Counted from the stretch's first letter, positions 1 through 9,701 are shown. The stretch is DNA of 64,000 nucleotides from an uncultured Fretibacterium sp. (GCA_946183145.1 CAMGZM010000004.1:117680-181679); one strand, 5' to 3'. Translations and numbers: made by a program. Notes: generated from the sequence alone by a model not told the origin.

Positions 1-1
1 G

Positions 2-520
2 TACATTGCCGGGATTGGCGGAGCAAGAGCGGGAATCCTCGAAACAACAATGCAGCAGGAGACGGAGACCGATTTGTTTGGCGAGCAGACTGTACTTTGC
101 GGCGGAGTCGTTGACCTCATGCAGTGCGGGTTTGAAGTGCTTTGTGAGGCAGGATATGACCCCGTCAACGCATACTTTGAGTGCATTCACGAAATGAAGC
201 TCATCATTGACCTCGTGAACAGAGGTGGAGTCGCGGCCATGAACTACTCAATCTCAGACACTGCGGAATTTGGCGAATACGTTTCAGGCCCTCGCGTACT
301 TCCTCATGAAGAGATCAAAGCGAACATGCGTAAAGTTCTGCAGGACATTCAGGACGGAACATTTGCAGGAAGATGGATTGCCGAGAACAAAAACGGGCGT
401 ACATTCTTCAACTCACGCCGCGATCAGCTCGCAAAGCACCCGATGGAAGTAATCGGCAAAGAATTACGCGAGCAAATGTTATGGAAGGACGGTTCAAGCC
501 TTGATGAAGTGTCGAAGTGA
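2..520 (+). CDS. ilvC: Ketol-acid reductoisomerase, 5'-truncated by window edge
   Basis: C-terminal part of ketol-acid reductoisomerase, the NADPH- and Mg-dependent second step of valine/isoleucine synthesis. The frame is open from base 2 and reads [16 protein letters not shown], then the knotted C-terminal domain with ETDLFGEQ, an acidic Mg-binding helix, [20 protein letters not shown] and the late [12 protein letters not shown] segment. The Rossmann NADPH domain lies outside the window, so this is a cut gene and not a pseudogene. The stop overlaps the start of ilvD by 17 bp, which indicates one operon and probable translational coupling. Confidence 0.95.
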   Translation, partial: YIAGIGGARAGILETTMQQETETDLFGEQTVLCGGVVDLMQCGFEVLCEAGYDPVNAYFECIHEMKLIIDLVNRGGVAAMNYSISDTAEFGEYVSGPRVLPHEEIKANMRKVLQDIQDGTFAGRWIAENKNGRTFFNSRRDQLAKHPMEVIGKELREQMLWKDGSSLDEVSK

Positions 521-2171
521 TAACATCAAAGCCGGAGTCGAACGAACGCCGAATGTGAGTCTTCTCTATGCTTTGGGCTTGACGAAGGAAGAAATTTCCC
601 GCCCGATAATCGGAGTTGTAAGCTCATTCAGTGAAGTAGTCCCCGGTCATATGCACCTCGACAAGATAGCGCAGGCCGTCAAGGAAGGAATTTACGCGGC
701 AGGAGGGACTCCGATGATGTTCCCGGCAATCGCTGTGTGTGATGGGATTGCGATGGGTCATGTAGGGATGAAGTACTCTCTTGTGTCCCGTGATCTTGTT
801 GCGGACAGCACAGAGGCTATGGCGATCGCTCATCAGTTTGACGGACTCGTGATGATTCCCAACTGCGACAAGAACGTTCCGGGACTCTTAATGGCGGCGG
901 CTCGTCTCAACATTCCCGCGATATTCTGTGCTGGCGGGCCAATGCTCGCAGGACATCTCAGAGATGGAAGACGTACATGTCTGAGTCATATGTTCGAGGC
1001 TGTCGGAGCGTATCATGCGGGTAAACTTGACGAGGCCGGAGTCGATGATTACACCGAAAACGCTTGCCCTTCATGCGGTTCATGTTCGGGAATGTACACG
1101 GCTAACTCTATGAACTGTCTGACGGAAGCCATCGGAATGTCGCTGAAAGGTAACGGAACAATCCCCGCTCCCCTGTCAGCAAGAATCAGACTCGCGAAAT
1201 TGACGGGCATGAAGATTATGGAGCTTGTGAAGAATAACATATGCCCCCGCGACATCATGACCCCGGAAGCGTTCGACAATGCAGAAGCGGTTGACATGGC
1301 TTTAGGCTGCTCAACAAACACAATGCTGCACCTTCCCGCAATCGCACATGAAGCAGGCGTAACAATCAACCTCTCACACGCAAACGCAATCAGCGAACGT
1401 ACTCCGAACTTGTGCCATTTAGCCCCGGCGGGTGATACGTTCATGGAAGATTTAGACCGGGCCGGCGGAGTTTATGCCGTGATGAATGAGCTTGCGAAAA
1501 ACGGACTCATCAAAACGGACTTAATCACAGTTACAGGAAAAACAGTCGCCGAAAATATAGCGGGCTGTGAGATTCTTGACGGTGAAATAATACGCACGGT
1601 TGCGAATCCATACTCATCAACAGGAGGAATCGCCGTCCTCAAAGGGAATTTAGCCCCGGACGGCTGTGTTGTGAAACGTTCGGCAGTTGCAGAAGAGATG
1701 ATGAAGCACGAAGGCCCCGCAAGAGTTTTCGACTCAGAAGATGACGCAATAGCCGCGATTTACGCACGGAAGATTAACCCCGGCGATGTCGTTGTGATTC
1801 GCTACGAAGGCCCTAAAGGCGGCCCGGGAATGCGTGAGATGTTGAACCCTACAAGCGCGATATGCGGAATGGGACTCGACACAAGCGTCGCATTGATTAC
1901 GGACGGAAGATTTTCGGGTGCTACGAGGGGCGCAAGTATCGGCCATGTTTCACCGGAAGCAGCTTCAGGCGGGAATATCGGACTCGTTCATGAAGGAGAC
2001 ATCATAGCGATTGACATCAACAGCTACTCAATCACGCTGAAAGTTTCTGACGATGAATTAACCGAACGCCGAAAGAACTGGAAGCCAAACGAACCCAAAA
2101 TCAAGACAGGGTATCTTGCGCGTTATGCCAAGCTCGTAACGTCAGCTGACAAAGGCGCAATTCTGGAGTAA
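504..2171 (+). CDS. ilvD: Dihydroxy-acid dehydratase
   Basis: IlvD dehydrates 2,3-dihydroxy-isovalerate and -methylvalerate to the 2-keto acids, the third common step of branched-chain amino-acid synthesis, using an Fe-S cluster and Mg. The protein (555 aa) has the family length. The N-terminus [15 protein letters not shown] is canonical, and the cluster cysteines are visible in NCDKNVPG and [18 protein letters not shown]. The C-terminal [21 protein letters not shown] block is also typical. I chose ATG at 504; a TTG at 501 is also in frame. It overlaps ilvC, and a strong terminator follows. Confidence 0.95.
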   Translation: MKCRSDNIKAGVERTPNVSLLYALGLTKEEISRPIIGVVSSFSEVVPGHMHLDKIAQAVKEGIYAAGGTPMMFPAIAVCDGIAMGHVGMKYSLVSRDLVADSTEAMAIAHQFDGLVMIPNCDKNVPGLLMAAARLNIPAIFCAGGPMLAGHLRDGRRTCLSHMFEAVGAYHAGKLDEAGVDDYTENACPSCGSCSGMYTANSMNCLTEAIGMSLKGNGTIPAPLSARIRLAKLTGMKIMELVKNNICPRDIMTPEAFDNAEAVDMALGCSTNTMLHLPAIAHEAGVTINLSHANAISERTPNLCHLAPAGDTFMEDLDRAGGVYAVMNELAKNGLIKTDLITVTGKTVAENIAGCEILDGEIIRTVANPYSSTGGIAVLKGNLAPDGCVVKRSAVAEEMMKHEGPARVFDSEDDAIAAIYARKINPGDVVVIRYEGPKGGPGMREMLNPTSAICGMGLDTSVALITDGRFSGATRGASIGHVSPEAASGGNIGLVHEGDIIAIDINSYSITLKVSDDELTERRKNWKPNEPKIKTGYLARYAKLVTSADKGAILE

Positions 2172-2189
2172 ATCTGCAAACGAAAAATG

Positions 2190-2223
2190 AATCCCCCAGT
2201 CGTTAAATGGCCGGGGGATTTTG
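2190..2223 (+). terminator. Rho-independent terminator after ilvCD
   Basis: Stem AATCCCCC (2190-2197) pairs with GGGGGATT (2213-2220), followed by Ts. It closes the ilv operon. Confidence 0.85.
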
Positions 2224-2312
2224 TGTGCGCAAATATTTTCTCAAATCTTAATTTTGATTCCTTCCTGAAAAAATTTTTGTGAGAGTATTTTTTTTTTTTG
2301 CGTAAAAGAGGT

Positions 2313-2318
2313 TATAAT
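2313..2318 (+). promoter_or_regulatory. -10 box for the protease gene
   Basis: TATAAT lies 40 bp before the TTG start at 2353. A run of 12 T (2288-2299) occupies the place where a -35/spacer would be; no clear -35 hexamer is visible. Assignment is from position only. Confidence 0.45.
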
Positions 2319-2352
2319 ACCTCCGAACAAATTTCCCAAAGAGGTGATTATT

Positions 2353-4761
2353 TTGTTGAAACGTTTTATTTTTGCGGCGCTCGCTGTCGTGCTGGTCATG
2401 TCAGCTTGTGCTTACGGTTCAGATCTCCCGGTCTCGTATGATTTGCGGACATTGGGTCGCGTTACTCCTGTGAGAGATCAGGAGCCGTTCGGAACATGCT
2501 GGGCTTTCGGCGCAATGGCTGCGGTTGAGAGCAACTATCTCACGAAGTATGTGAGCAATGACTCTTCAGTCAGAATAGCGCGCGATGTTTTGGGCGATGC
2601 ACAAAGCGCAGACTTGTCCGAGCTTCATTTGTCGTGGTACATACGCAATGACCCCGACAAACGCAAGCGCAACACTAATGTAATGCCGAGAACTCTAACT
2701 CTCAGCTCGCTTAACGGTGCTACTACGACTACGGCGGCTGCGTATTTTACGAGAGTTGACGGCCCTGTTCTTGAGTCATCGCTTCCGTATCTCTCAATAG
2801 CCCTGCTCAGAAGAATGGGTTTCTCTCCTGTGATACCTAATCACTGGTACGACACAAAAGAGTATCCTACGTATGATTTTCTTCAGACATTGGCAAACCA
2901 GCAGTCGCAAGATCAGCTAGCAAATGATCATGTTCCTATTCTGCCCGGTCTCAAAGAGTCCCCAAGAAGCTATGATGTACAGCTGAGGCTTACGGATATT
3001 CTTTTCAGCTCGAAGGCTCCTGTAACTCTCTCTAATGCAAACAATGAGAAAACAGACCGCTTAGACCCCGAAAAGGCGAAAGAGTTAATCATGGATCACG
3101 GCGCAATTTCTATATCATATCAGGCAGGAGGCTCCTTGAGTGACTCTTCAGCATACTACGTTTCCGGGGATGAAATGAATCATCAAGTAGTAATAGTAGG
3201 ATGGGACGATACTTATTCAGCCGACAAATTTCTGTGGCATACGCAGCCTTCTCAAAACGGAGCTTGGATAGTCAAAAACTCTTGGGGAAATAAATGGGGT
3301 GATGGCGGATATTGCTACATGTCCTATCAGCAGCCAATAGACGAGGGAGCAGCGTTTATCGTTGAGGATTACCCCGTAGACCTGAAAGTTTACGAGCATG
3401 ACCCGCTAGGCTGGTGCGACGCTTACGGAGCGAGCGCGGATACACTTTACGCGGCTAATGTCTTCAAGGTACGCTCAGACAACGAAACTTTAGAGGGAAT
3501 ATCATTCTACACGACAGAGGCAGGAGCTACGGTTCAATGGCAGGTATTCTACAATCTCGGAACGAACAAGCCGACACTCGCGCCATACACAGCCGGAGCG
3601 GTCAGCATAAGCGGCACTGAGACATTCCCGTATTCAGGCTATCACACAATCAAGATGACGGGTACGAACGCTGTATCACTCACTAAAGGAACGTACTTCT
3701 CTGTTGTGCTGAAGGTAACGAATCCTACTTTGAAATATCCTCTTATTGTCGAACGCAAAATAGATGGTATATCAGATTTCGCAGCAGTACATGACTATGA
3801 GAGCTGGTTCTCTGAGGACGGTTCAGACTGGTGGGACGGTATCACCGCGCTTGACGGCAGGAAGCACATTCCTATGAACGCCGCGATAAAAGCATTCACG
3901 TTAAACGGATCAGGCACGGAAGTTGAAGAGGACAAGCTGACAATTCTCGGCAAAAATCTCGACTACTACATGAATACCGTCAGCGTTAAAGAAGTACGGA
4001 CAAGCGATGACATCAAGCCCAACAGCAATATACCCGATGAGCCTATCATGACGAGGCTGATATTCGCACCTGCAAATGTAAGCGTAGATGAAAATGAAAA
4101 TGTAAGCGTAGACCTCTACAACGCAGGGACGAAAATAATATATTACCTCGTGAACGTAACAGAAGCCCATGAATTTGTTGAAAACTATGAAGCAAACCCG
4201 GACACAACATATCCCACAGGCTTTGTGCCTTATAACCCTGACAGAGAATATGACCCGCTCTTTGAGGAAGGCTATGAACCCGATGTATTCTGGCTTGCAG
4301 AGGACGGCGGCGAGTATCCTGTTTACGGGCCTTTCACAACGTCTGTAGATGAAAACGGGTATGTGTATCTCGATGTTCAGAATTTGGATTACGGCGAGTA
4401 CGCTAACGAAAGCAGTGCATTAGGATCAATCCCGAAAGGCTATTATGATTTCGTTTACACAGGGCCTCAGGGTGAAAATAGCTTTGTCGGAAGTGTTGAG
4501 CTTAGACTCGCGGCATCAGATTTCAGCGGCCCCGACAGCGGGGACATCACAAGCCCGGACATCAGATACGTAAGCCGGGACGTGATACGCTACGTGAGCC
4601 ATGATGTACCAGTCGTAAGCCGTGAAGTTGTTGTGCAGTACGTAAGCTCTGACTCGGTTGTAGGAGTCGGAAGCTCATCATCAAGCGGATGCACTTCAGG
4701 ATTCGGACTCGCGGGTTTGATTCTTCTCTCAGGACTCGCGGCGGCCATGAAGAAACGTTAG
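2353..4761 (+). CDS. Secreted papain-like (C1) cysteine protease with Synerg-CTERM anchor
   Basis: A large extracytoplasmic cysteine peptidase of about 802 aa. A signal peptide (LKRFIFAALAVVLVMSACA) is followed by a C1 papain domain. The Cys nucleophile is in GTCWAFGA (about residue 49), the His in NHQVVIVGWDD, and the Asn in WIVKNSWGNKWGDGGY. Next comes a beta-rich region resembling the lectin-like domain often fused to bacterial C1 peptidases, then short repeats of the type RYVS.DV near the C-terminus. The end carries a Ser-rich linker, a lone Cys, a hydrophobic helix and KKR: the Synerg-CTERM sorting signal described in Synergistetes. GAGGTG at 2341-2346 is best spaced for TTG 2353; GTG 2344 would lie inside that site. 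Confidence 0.88.
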   Translation: MLKRFIFAALAVVLVMSACAYGSDLPVSYDLRTLGRVTPVRDQEPFGTCWAFGAMAAVESNYLTKYVSNDSSVRIARDVLGDAQSADLSELHLSWYIRNDPDKRKRNTNVMPRTLTLSSLNGATTTTAAAYFTRVDGPVLESSLPYLSIALLRRMGFSPVIPNHWYDTKEYPTYDFLQTLANQQSQDQLANDHVPILPGLKESPRSYDVQLRLTDILFSSKAPVTLSNANNEKTDRLDPEKAKELIMDHGAISISYQAGGSLSDSSAYYVSGDEMNHQVVIVGWDDTYSADKFLWHTQPSQNGAWIVKNSWGNKWGDGGYCYMSYQQPIDEGAAFIVEDYPVDLKVYEHDPLGWCDAYGASADTLYAANVFKVRSDNETLEGISFYTTEAGATVQWQVFYNLGTNKPTLAPYTAGAVSISGTETFPYSGYHTIKMTGTNAVSLTKGTYFSVVLKVTNPTLKYPLIVERKIDGISDFAAVHDYESWFSEDGSDWWDGITALDGRKHIPMNAAIKAFTLNGSGTEVEEDKLTILGKNLDYYMNTVSVKEVRTSDDIKPNSNIPDEPIMTRLIFAPANVSVDENENVSVDLYNAGTKIIYYLVNVTEAHEFVENYEANPDTTYPTGFVPYNPDREYDPLFEEGYEPDVFWLAEDGGEYPVYGPFTTSVDENGYVYLDVQNLDYGEYANESSALGSIPKGYYDFVYTGPQGENSFVGSVELRLAASDFSGPDSGDITSPDIRYVSRDVIRYVSHDVPVVSREVVVQYVSSDSVVGVGSSSSSGCTSGFGLAGLILLSGLAAAMKKR

Positions 4762-4790
4762 ACTCAAAACAGAATTATCCATCGAAAATG

Positions 4791-4824
4791 AATCCCTCGG
4801 TGAAAAATTGCCGGGGGATTTTTT
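4791..4824 (+). terminator. Terminator after the protease gene
   Basis: Stem AATCCCTCGG (4791-4800) pairs with CCGGGGGATT (4811-4820) with one wobble, followed by TTTT. Confidence 0.85.
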
Positions 4825-4867
4825 GCTGACTTCTTACAGTTACAGACGCAAAATATATATGTGTTAA

Positions 4868-4873
4868 TATAAT
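4868..4873 (+). promoter_or_regulatory. -10 box for the YitT-like gene
   Basis: TATAAT stands 47 bp before the ATG at 4920, directly after a terminator. No convincing -35 was seen. Confidence 0.4.
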
Positions 4874-4919
4874 CTAATCCACAAAAATTTTTGACACAGG
4901 GAGGAATTTCACGCACAAA

Positions 4920-5804
4920 ATGAAGAATGCAGCACGCAAATTTTTCACGCTGTCTTACGCATTAATCACATCAGAATGGAAAGCCGTAACCGTAATCATA
5001 CTTGCGAGTCTCTTGCAGGCATTCGCGGTAAATTATTTCACGCTACATTATCGCTTCCCTGATTTGGGCGTGTCAGGTATAGCAGTCCTCACTAATTATG
5101 CGTTTGGGATTTCGCCGAACTGGGTAATACTCACGGGAAATATTATCCTCATGATATGGGCATGGCGGGATCTCAACCTTCATTTTTTGGGGCTGACTCT
5201 CATATCGATATTCACATTTTCGGCGGGGCTGTCAATTTTCGCGCTGTATCCTCTGAGCTTGCCTGATGACAAATTCATGGCCACTGTCATAACGGGACTC
5301 ATTAAGGGATTTGCGGGCGGAATGATGTTCAACGTCGGCGGTTCAAGCGGAGGCACTGACATTATAGCTGCGGCATTGAGACGGCGTTACGGGATTGAGG
5401 TCGGGCAGTTCTCGATCTTCATCAACCTGTTTATTCTTGGTCTGTCGATTGGTGTCGTTGGTCTTGAAGCTGTTGTGTATGGTGCTGTAGGTCTCTACGT
5501 GAACGGTGTAACAACGGACAATGTTACGAGGAGTTTCGACAAACGCAAGCAGGCAATAATCATCACCAACAAGCCCGATGAAGTCAGCAAGTTCATCAAC
5601 GAACATGGCCGCGGCGTAACACGTCTTGAAGGTCGCGGAGGCTATACAGGTCAGCCCAGGCCGGTATTGATTACGCTGTTAGATCCCAGGCAGGTGGTAA
5701 TTCTCAAACGATTCTTGAAGGAACATGACGAACACGCTTTTGTGTCTATCTGTGATGCCTCTGAAGTTTTAGGGCAGGGATTCAAGAGCTGGCGTTCATT
5801 ATGA
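4920..5804 (+). CDS. YitT family membrane protein (DUF161/DUF2179)
   Basis: An integral membrane protein of the YitT family, whose transported substrate is not established. Several hydrophobic helices fill residues 20-190, including the Gly-rich stretch FNVGGSSGGTDIIA typical of the family. A cytoplasmic DUF2179 domain follows (ITNKPDEVSKFINEHGRGVTRLEGRGGYTG). The length of 294 aa matches the family. GGGAGG at 4901-4906 precedes the ATG. Confidence 0.85.
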   Translation: MKNAARKFFTLSYALITSEWKAVTVIILASLLQAFAVNYFTLHYRFPDLGVSGIAVLTNYAFGISPNWVILTGNIILMIWAWRDLNLHFLGLTLISIFTFSAGLSIFALYPLSLPDDKFMATVITGLIKGFAGGMMFNVGGSSGGTDIIAAALRRRYGIEVGQFSIFINLFILGLSIGVVGLEAVVYGAVGLYVNGVTTDNVTRSFDKRKQAIIITNKPDEVSKFINEHGRGVTRLEGRGGYTGQPRPVLITLLDPRQVVILKRFLKEHDEHAFVSICDASEVLGQGFKSWRSL

Positions 5805-5856
5805 TTTATGTACAAAGGAGTGAAATATTACGAGTGATTTTTCTATAGGGAGTTTA

Positions 5857-7299
5857 TTGGATGACGACAAGAAAGCATCATTGCAGAGCTTCTCCGAGAA
5901 TTTGCCGCAAAAAGACGCGCCCCGCTCAAAGAAGGATATTGTCTCACACATAGCATACTTAATCGGAGTTGACGCAAAATATTTCGGACTCGGCAATGAC
6001 GGAATGAACCCGCAATTTTACCGCACTGTTTACGACAAACTTAACGCCGACAAAGAAGCGAGAATAGTCCGAAGCCTTTGCAGACTGCGCACGAAAATTC
6101 AGCGGAACTTCAAAGCCATCTCCACCGAAATGAATTCAGACGTTAAGAATCTCGACTCAATGCCTGACCTTATACCGCCGGAAATTTTGATGACGCTCGA
6201 ATCTGACGGCGTATCTATCGTGAGGCCGCGTAAAAGACCAGAAGACTATATCATTGACATTCATAATTATTTGCTTCCTCATGTACCTAACTGTCAGAAA
6301 TTTATGCCGTCATGGGTTAAATGGATATACATACGAAATCTTTTCTTTATACCGCGTGGGAACACAACAGAAGGCAACAGAGAAGGCGCAAAACTCTATT
6401 ACGAGTACAGAGACTTATTCCCCTATCAGGCATATATCAATTGGAGTCCTGACGAGAGAGACGGAAATATTCTCCGTGATGACGCGAAATTTCTTCCGGT
6501 ATTGTACGAGCGCAACAGGGATAAATTCTACGACATGAGCAAAGTTACGGAAGCAGGAGACGCGGCAATAGATGACCCGACAGAATTTTTTGCGGAAGCT
6601 GAAAGGGTGCTTGTTGCGGTTGACTGTGAGAATGCTGACCCCTGCAAAGTTATCGGAATCATCAAGGAACTCTCACGGCTGAATCTCGTGAAGAAAATCG
6701 TGAAGATAATTCTTGTTGATGATGAGCATACCTCCTCGCAGTGGCGGGCATTGAGGCGGAATGAGAATCTCCCGCTTGAGTACTACATGACAGACCGCGT
6801 TAAAGATGACAAGTCAGCAGTAGACGTAGCGTTGACGATAAAATTTTACCGCGAATTTGTGCAGATGAAAGCAGAAGGAAACCCGATAGACTCGGCGGTG
6901 ATAATTTCGAGCGACTGTGATTTTTGGCCGCTGATAGAGCTTACGCCGGAAGTGAGATTTATGGTGATGCTTGAGTACGATAACTGTTCGCAGTCATATT
7001 ATCAGAGATTGCAGAATAATGATGTTCCTTTCCTGTATATAGATGAATATTTTGCGTCAGGGAATATTGAGCTTAAGACAGAAATAGTTTTGCAGGAAGT
7101 AATACGCGAGATTGAAGAGGGGTATTTGAGCAAGATAAACATATTCTCAGTGATTAACCGGGCATTGACGAAACTTGAAGTGAAGATGACAGAAAGCGAG
7201 TCAGCAAATTTTTACGCAAAATACATATCACCGATGACAATAACATTCGCCAAAAACGGAAGCGCATTGCTCCAGAACAAACCGACTCTCAAGGAATGA
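5857..7299 (+). CDS. NYN (PIN-like) domain protein
   Basis: About 480 aa, likely cytoplasmic. The C-terminal half carries a NYN/PIN-like nuclease fold: an acidic first strand (VLVAVDCENADP), a second acidic cluster (IILVDDEHTS), DKSAVDVALTI, and VIISSDCDFWPLI. The spaced acidic residues are those expected for metal-dependent RNA cleavage. The N-terminal 230 residues I do not recognise. Start uncertain: TTG 5857 has GGGAG 4 nt upstream, but AAAGGAG at 5812-5818 would suit an ATT (5827) or ACG (5830) start adding about ten residues. RNA processing is inference from the fold. Confidence 0.7.
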   Translation: MDDDKKASLQSFSENLPQKDAPRSKKDIVSHIAYLIGVDAKYFGLGNDGMNPQFYRTVYDKLNADKEARIVRSLCRLRTKIQRNFKAISTEMNSDVKNLDSMPDLIPPEILMTLESDGVSIVRPRKRPEDYIIDIHNYLLPHVPNCQKFMPSWVKWIYIRNLFFIPRGNTTEGNREGAKLYYEYRDLFPYQAYINWSPDERDGNILRDDAKFLPVLYERNRDKFYDMSKVTEAGDAAIDDPTEFFAEAERVLVAVDCENADPCKVIGIIKELSRLNLVKKIVKIILVDDEHTSSQWRALRRNENLPLEYYMTDRVKDDKSAVDVALTIKFYREFVQMKAEGNPIDSAVIISSDCDFWPLIELTPEVRFMVMLEYDNCSQSYYQRLQNNDVPFLYIDEYFASGNIELKTEIVLQEVIREIEEGYLSKINIFSVINRALTKLEVKMTESESANFYAKYISPMTITFAKNGSALLQNKPTLKE

Positions 7300-7302
7300 A
7301 TT

Positions 7303-7334
7303 TCTCCCCCTTGTGTGAAAAAGCAGGGGGGATT
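7303..7334. terminator. Bidirectional terminator between convergent genes
   Basis: TCCCCC (7305-7310) pairs with GGGGGA (7327-7332) between the NYN gene and the convergent secreted-protein gene. Confidence 0.7.
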
Positions 7335-7902
7335 ACTTTTTCTCCGCGCCGCATGTAACATCAAAAGTATATTTCTCGTCCGGGTAAGTCTCATCAGAAA
7401 TGAATCCTTCCCAGCGAATCAGGGCATTTTTCCCCGGCATGAATGACAATGTGATTTTGTCCTCGCCGTCAATAAATTCTGTGCTGAAGCTCCATGAGTT
7501 TTCGCCCTCGCGCTTAAGGTCATAAGGCACTGCGTACTCCCAGCTTCTTTCACAGACAATTTCACCCTGAATATTAGTGATTACTCCAGTGAAAATTACG
7601 TCTGCTCTTCCTTCTGACTGGCTTTCGGAATATTTCACGGTCTCAACAGTGAGTGATACATCGTCAGCGTTGAGTGAGACATCAACACCGGGCTGACGTG
7701 GGTCTGTTCCTGTTCCGTTTCCTGAACCTTTCCAGACTCCAATCAATGAGCTTAACCCGGAAGATTTCTGCACGTTCTGAGATTGTGAGGGCTGAGTTGC
7801 TTTGTGGGACTTGCGTTTTTTCTTTGCGGCTTCACTCTGAGGACTCGCAAACATAATCACAAGAATCATAATGACAACAAAAATTTTCATGCAGCGTTTC
7901 AT
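7333..7902 (-). CDS. Secreted protein of unknown function
   Basis: Unrecognised. About 189 aa starting at MKRCMKIFVVIMILVIMFA, a clear signal peptide, then a Lys-rich stretch (AAKKKRKSHK) and a beta-strand-rich body that begins SLIGVWKGSGNG and ends in DVTCGAEKK. The overall look, with a GVWKGSG opening and alternating strands, resembles small lipocalin- or META-like secreted domains, but I cannot assign a family. The upstream in-frame extension to 8037 crosses the divergent promoter region, so I start at 7902, behind AGAAGAGA. Confidence 0.65.
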   Translation of the reverse strand: MKRCMKIFVVIMILVIMFASPQSEAAKKKRKSHKATQPSQSQNVQKSSGLSSLIGVWKGSGNGTGTDPRQPGVDVSLNADDVSLTVETVKYSESQSEGRADVIFTGVITNIQGEIVCERSWEYAVPYDLKREGENSWSFSTEFIDGEDKITLSFMPGKNALIRWEGFISDETYPDEKYTFDVTCGAEKK

Positions 7903-7933
7903 TTTCGTATCTCTTCTTTCAGCGGGATAAATT

Positions 7934-7956
7934 ATTGTAGCACACGCTGTTATAAT
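7934..7956. promoter_or_regulatory. Divergent extended -10 promoters
   Basis: On the minus strand TGCTACAAT (from ATTGTAGCA at about 7934-7942) faces the secreted-protein gene. On the plus strand TGTTATAAT (7948-7956) faces the quinone-reductase gene. Both have the TGn extension. Confidence 0.5.
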
Positions 7957-7979
7957 TGTCGGTGTTAGGAGGCTTAACC

Positions 7980-8537
7980 ATGACAAAAATTTTAGTGGTC
8001 TCAGGACACACGGACTTGCAGAAAAATTCATTCGCAAACAAAATCATACTTTCACGGCTTGAAGAGATAATGCCGGCTGAATATGTATATCTTGATACTG
8101 AGTATCCTGACTGGAAATTTGACGCTGGGCGCGAACAGGACAGACTCAGGAATGCAGATGTGATTGTGATTCAGTTCCCGTTCTTCTGGTACGGAGTCCC
8201 GTCATTGCTGCATAAGTGGATGGAGGAAGTATTTGTGCACGGCTTCTCTCACGGCTCAAAGGGGAAGGCACTTGTCGGGAAAAAATTTCTTGTGTCTTTC
8301 ACGTCAGGCGCGCCGGAAGAATTGTACACAGCCGGGGGCGTTCAGGGTTATCCTGTTGATGACTTTCTGATTCCGTTAAAGCAGTTCGCGAAGGCTTGCG
8401 GAATGATATGGGCGGGATATGTTTACAGCGGGGGATTGTCTTACGCGAGCCGTCATGATGATGAGAAATTGCAGCTCATGAAGGAAAAAGCGTTGTTGCA
8501 CGCCGAAAGAGTCGCGGAGATGGTGAAATCACTCTAA
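7980..8537 (+). CDS. Flavodoxin-fold NAD(P)H:quinone reductase (MdaB/KefF-like)
   Basis: A 185-aa single-domain flavoprotein of the NAD(P)H dehydrogenase (quinone) family, which carries out two-electron reduction of quinones using FMN or FAD. Visible features are the N-terminal strand MTKILVVSGH, the Asp-rich entry to strand 3 (ADVIVIQFPFFWYGVPSLLHKWMEEVF) and SFTSGAPEELYTAGGVQGYP in the FMN-binding loop. The start is ATG 7980, 7 nt after AGGAGG. The repeat-controlled gene at 8554 starts 17 nt after its stop. Confidence 0.8.
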   Translation: MTKILVVSGHTDLQKNSFANKIILSRLEEIMPAEYVYLDTEYPDWKFDAGREQDRLRNADVIVIQFPFFWYGVPSLLHKWMEEVFVHGFSHGSKGKALVGKKFLVSFTSGAPEELYTAGGVQGYPVDDFLIPLKQFAKACGMIWAGYVYSGGLSYASRHDDEKLQLMKEKALLHAERVAEMVKSL

Positions 8538-8553
8538 AGGCGGTTGACAAGCC

Positions 8554-9661
8554 ATGAAAAATAGTATAATAGACTCAGGACTCAGGACTCAGGACTCAGG
8601 ACTCAGGACTCAGGACTCAGGACTCAGGACTCGACTCGCTATTTGACTCTTCAGGGTTAAAGGCATACTCTGGGTACTTAACAGACCGTGCGGAATTGCT
8701 GCAATCAGCTTCAGGGGGAGGGGCAATAGCACTCTCAAAGGCAATAATCTGTGAGGGAGGCTCAGTATTTGGAGCGTGTTACTCTCAAGATTTCAGGTCA
8801 GCGGAATTTGCATGTGTCGAAAAAATTTCAGACCTTCACAGGCTCAAAGGCTCAAAGTATATCCCAACAGAAAAGAAAATATTTCAGGACGGCGAATATA
8901 AATCCGTCTGGCCTGTCGTGGCTGAAAAATTATCGTCAGGAAGGATTGTTCTTTTCACGGGACTCGGCTGTGATGTCGCGGCTCTGAAATCATATCTCAG
9001 CGCAAATCATATTGACATGCAGAATCTCTTTACTGTAGATTTAATCTGTTACGGTCCTGCGCTTATTGACGTTCACACGCAGTATATAGACTCTCTCGAA
9101 CGAAAATACAAATCGCGTATCACAAATTTCACAGTGAGGCACAAGGCTAAAGGCTGGATTCCCAAATATATACTTGCGGAATTTGAGAACGGCAGAAGAT
9201 TCATAACTCCGTTTGATGATACTGATTACGGGCTTGCATTCGGAATATATACCCGTGAGTCCTGCTTTCATTGCAAGTTCAAAGGCGCGAATCATCAGGC
9301 AGATATAACGCTGGGAGATTCTTGGGCGACGACTCCGGGAACAGCCGGGTATAATCCTGACGGTGTATCAATCATTATCGTGAAGACTGAACGCGGAGAG
9401 TCTCTTATGGAGAAGATAGACTCAGAAGAATTTGCTGTTTTTCCTGCAGACATGAGAGCGGCATTTGAGCGCAACACTATGTATTACACGAGCCGGAAAA
9501 AGCCTGATGATTATTCAAGGTTCTGCGAGGACTTAAGGACTGAAGGACTTCACCGGGCAATTGTGAATCATTTCGGGCTTCTGAGATATTACACGAGGGG
9601 AATACGCCGAATGATTCCGAGTCCCATAAAAAGAGTCATCAAGGCTATACTCCGCAGATAG
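8554..9661 (+). CDS. F420-dehydrogenase beta-subunit-like protein, phase-variable (OFF here)
   Basis: The downstream frame is open from 8573, through the repeat, to 9661. It reads AYSGYLTDRAELLQSASGGG.. .GGSVFGACY and later CFHCKFKGANHQADITLGDSW, matching the F420 hydrogenase/dehydrogenase beta-subunit C-terminal family. Such proteins often occur in polysaccharide pyruvylation and surface-glycan loci; the usual N-terminal ferredoxin domain is absent. ATG 8554 (MKNSIID, then repeat-coded SGLRTQD) is one frame away and reaches TGA at 8644. Length from ATG to stop is 1108 nt; removing one 7-bp unit gives 1101 nt (366 aa, in frame). The gene therefore appears switched off in this sequence. The only later candidate, TTG 8696, lies inside the conserved domain. 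TTGACA (8544-8549) and TATAAT (8565-8570) overlap the start and might be a promoter. Confidence 0.75.
8572..8632 (+). repeat. Heptanucleotide tandem repeat (GACTCAG)8 plus GACTC
   Basis: Eight perfect GACTCAG units (8572-8627) and a partial unit. The repeat lies 18 nt after ATG 8554 and is open in the frame of the downstream gene. Because 7 is not a multiple of 3, each gain or loss shifts the reading frame. Confidence 0.97.
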
Positions 9662-9701
9662 TGTACAATATCCCGCATAAATCCATAAAAGGCGGGGTAA
9701 T

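Noticed and set aside
8544..8570. TTGACA and TATAAT as a strong promoter that would make ATG 8554 untranslated
   Set aside because: The 15-nt spacing is short and the hexamers overlap a start whose leader peptide is matched at the second locus. I keep it as an alternative, not as the main reading.
8572..8632. CRISPR or IS-end explanation for the 7-bp (and 5-bp, 41181-41235) repeats
   Set aside because: Units are head-to-tail with no spacers, no flanking inverted repeats and no transposase.
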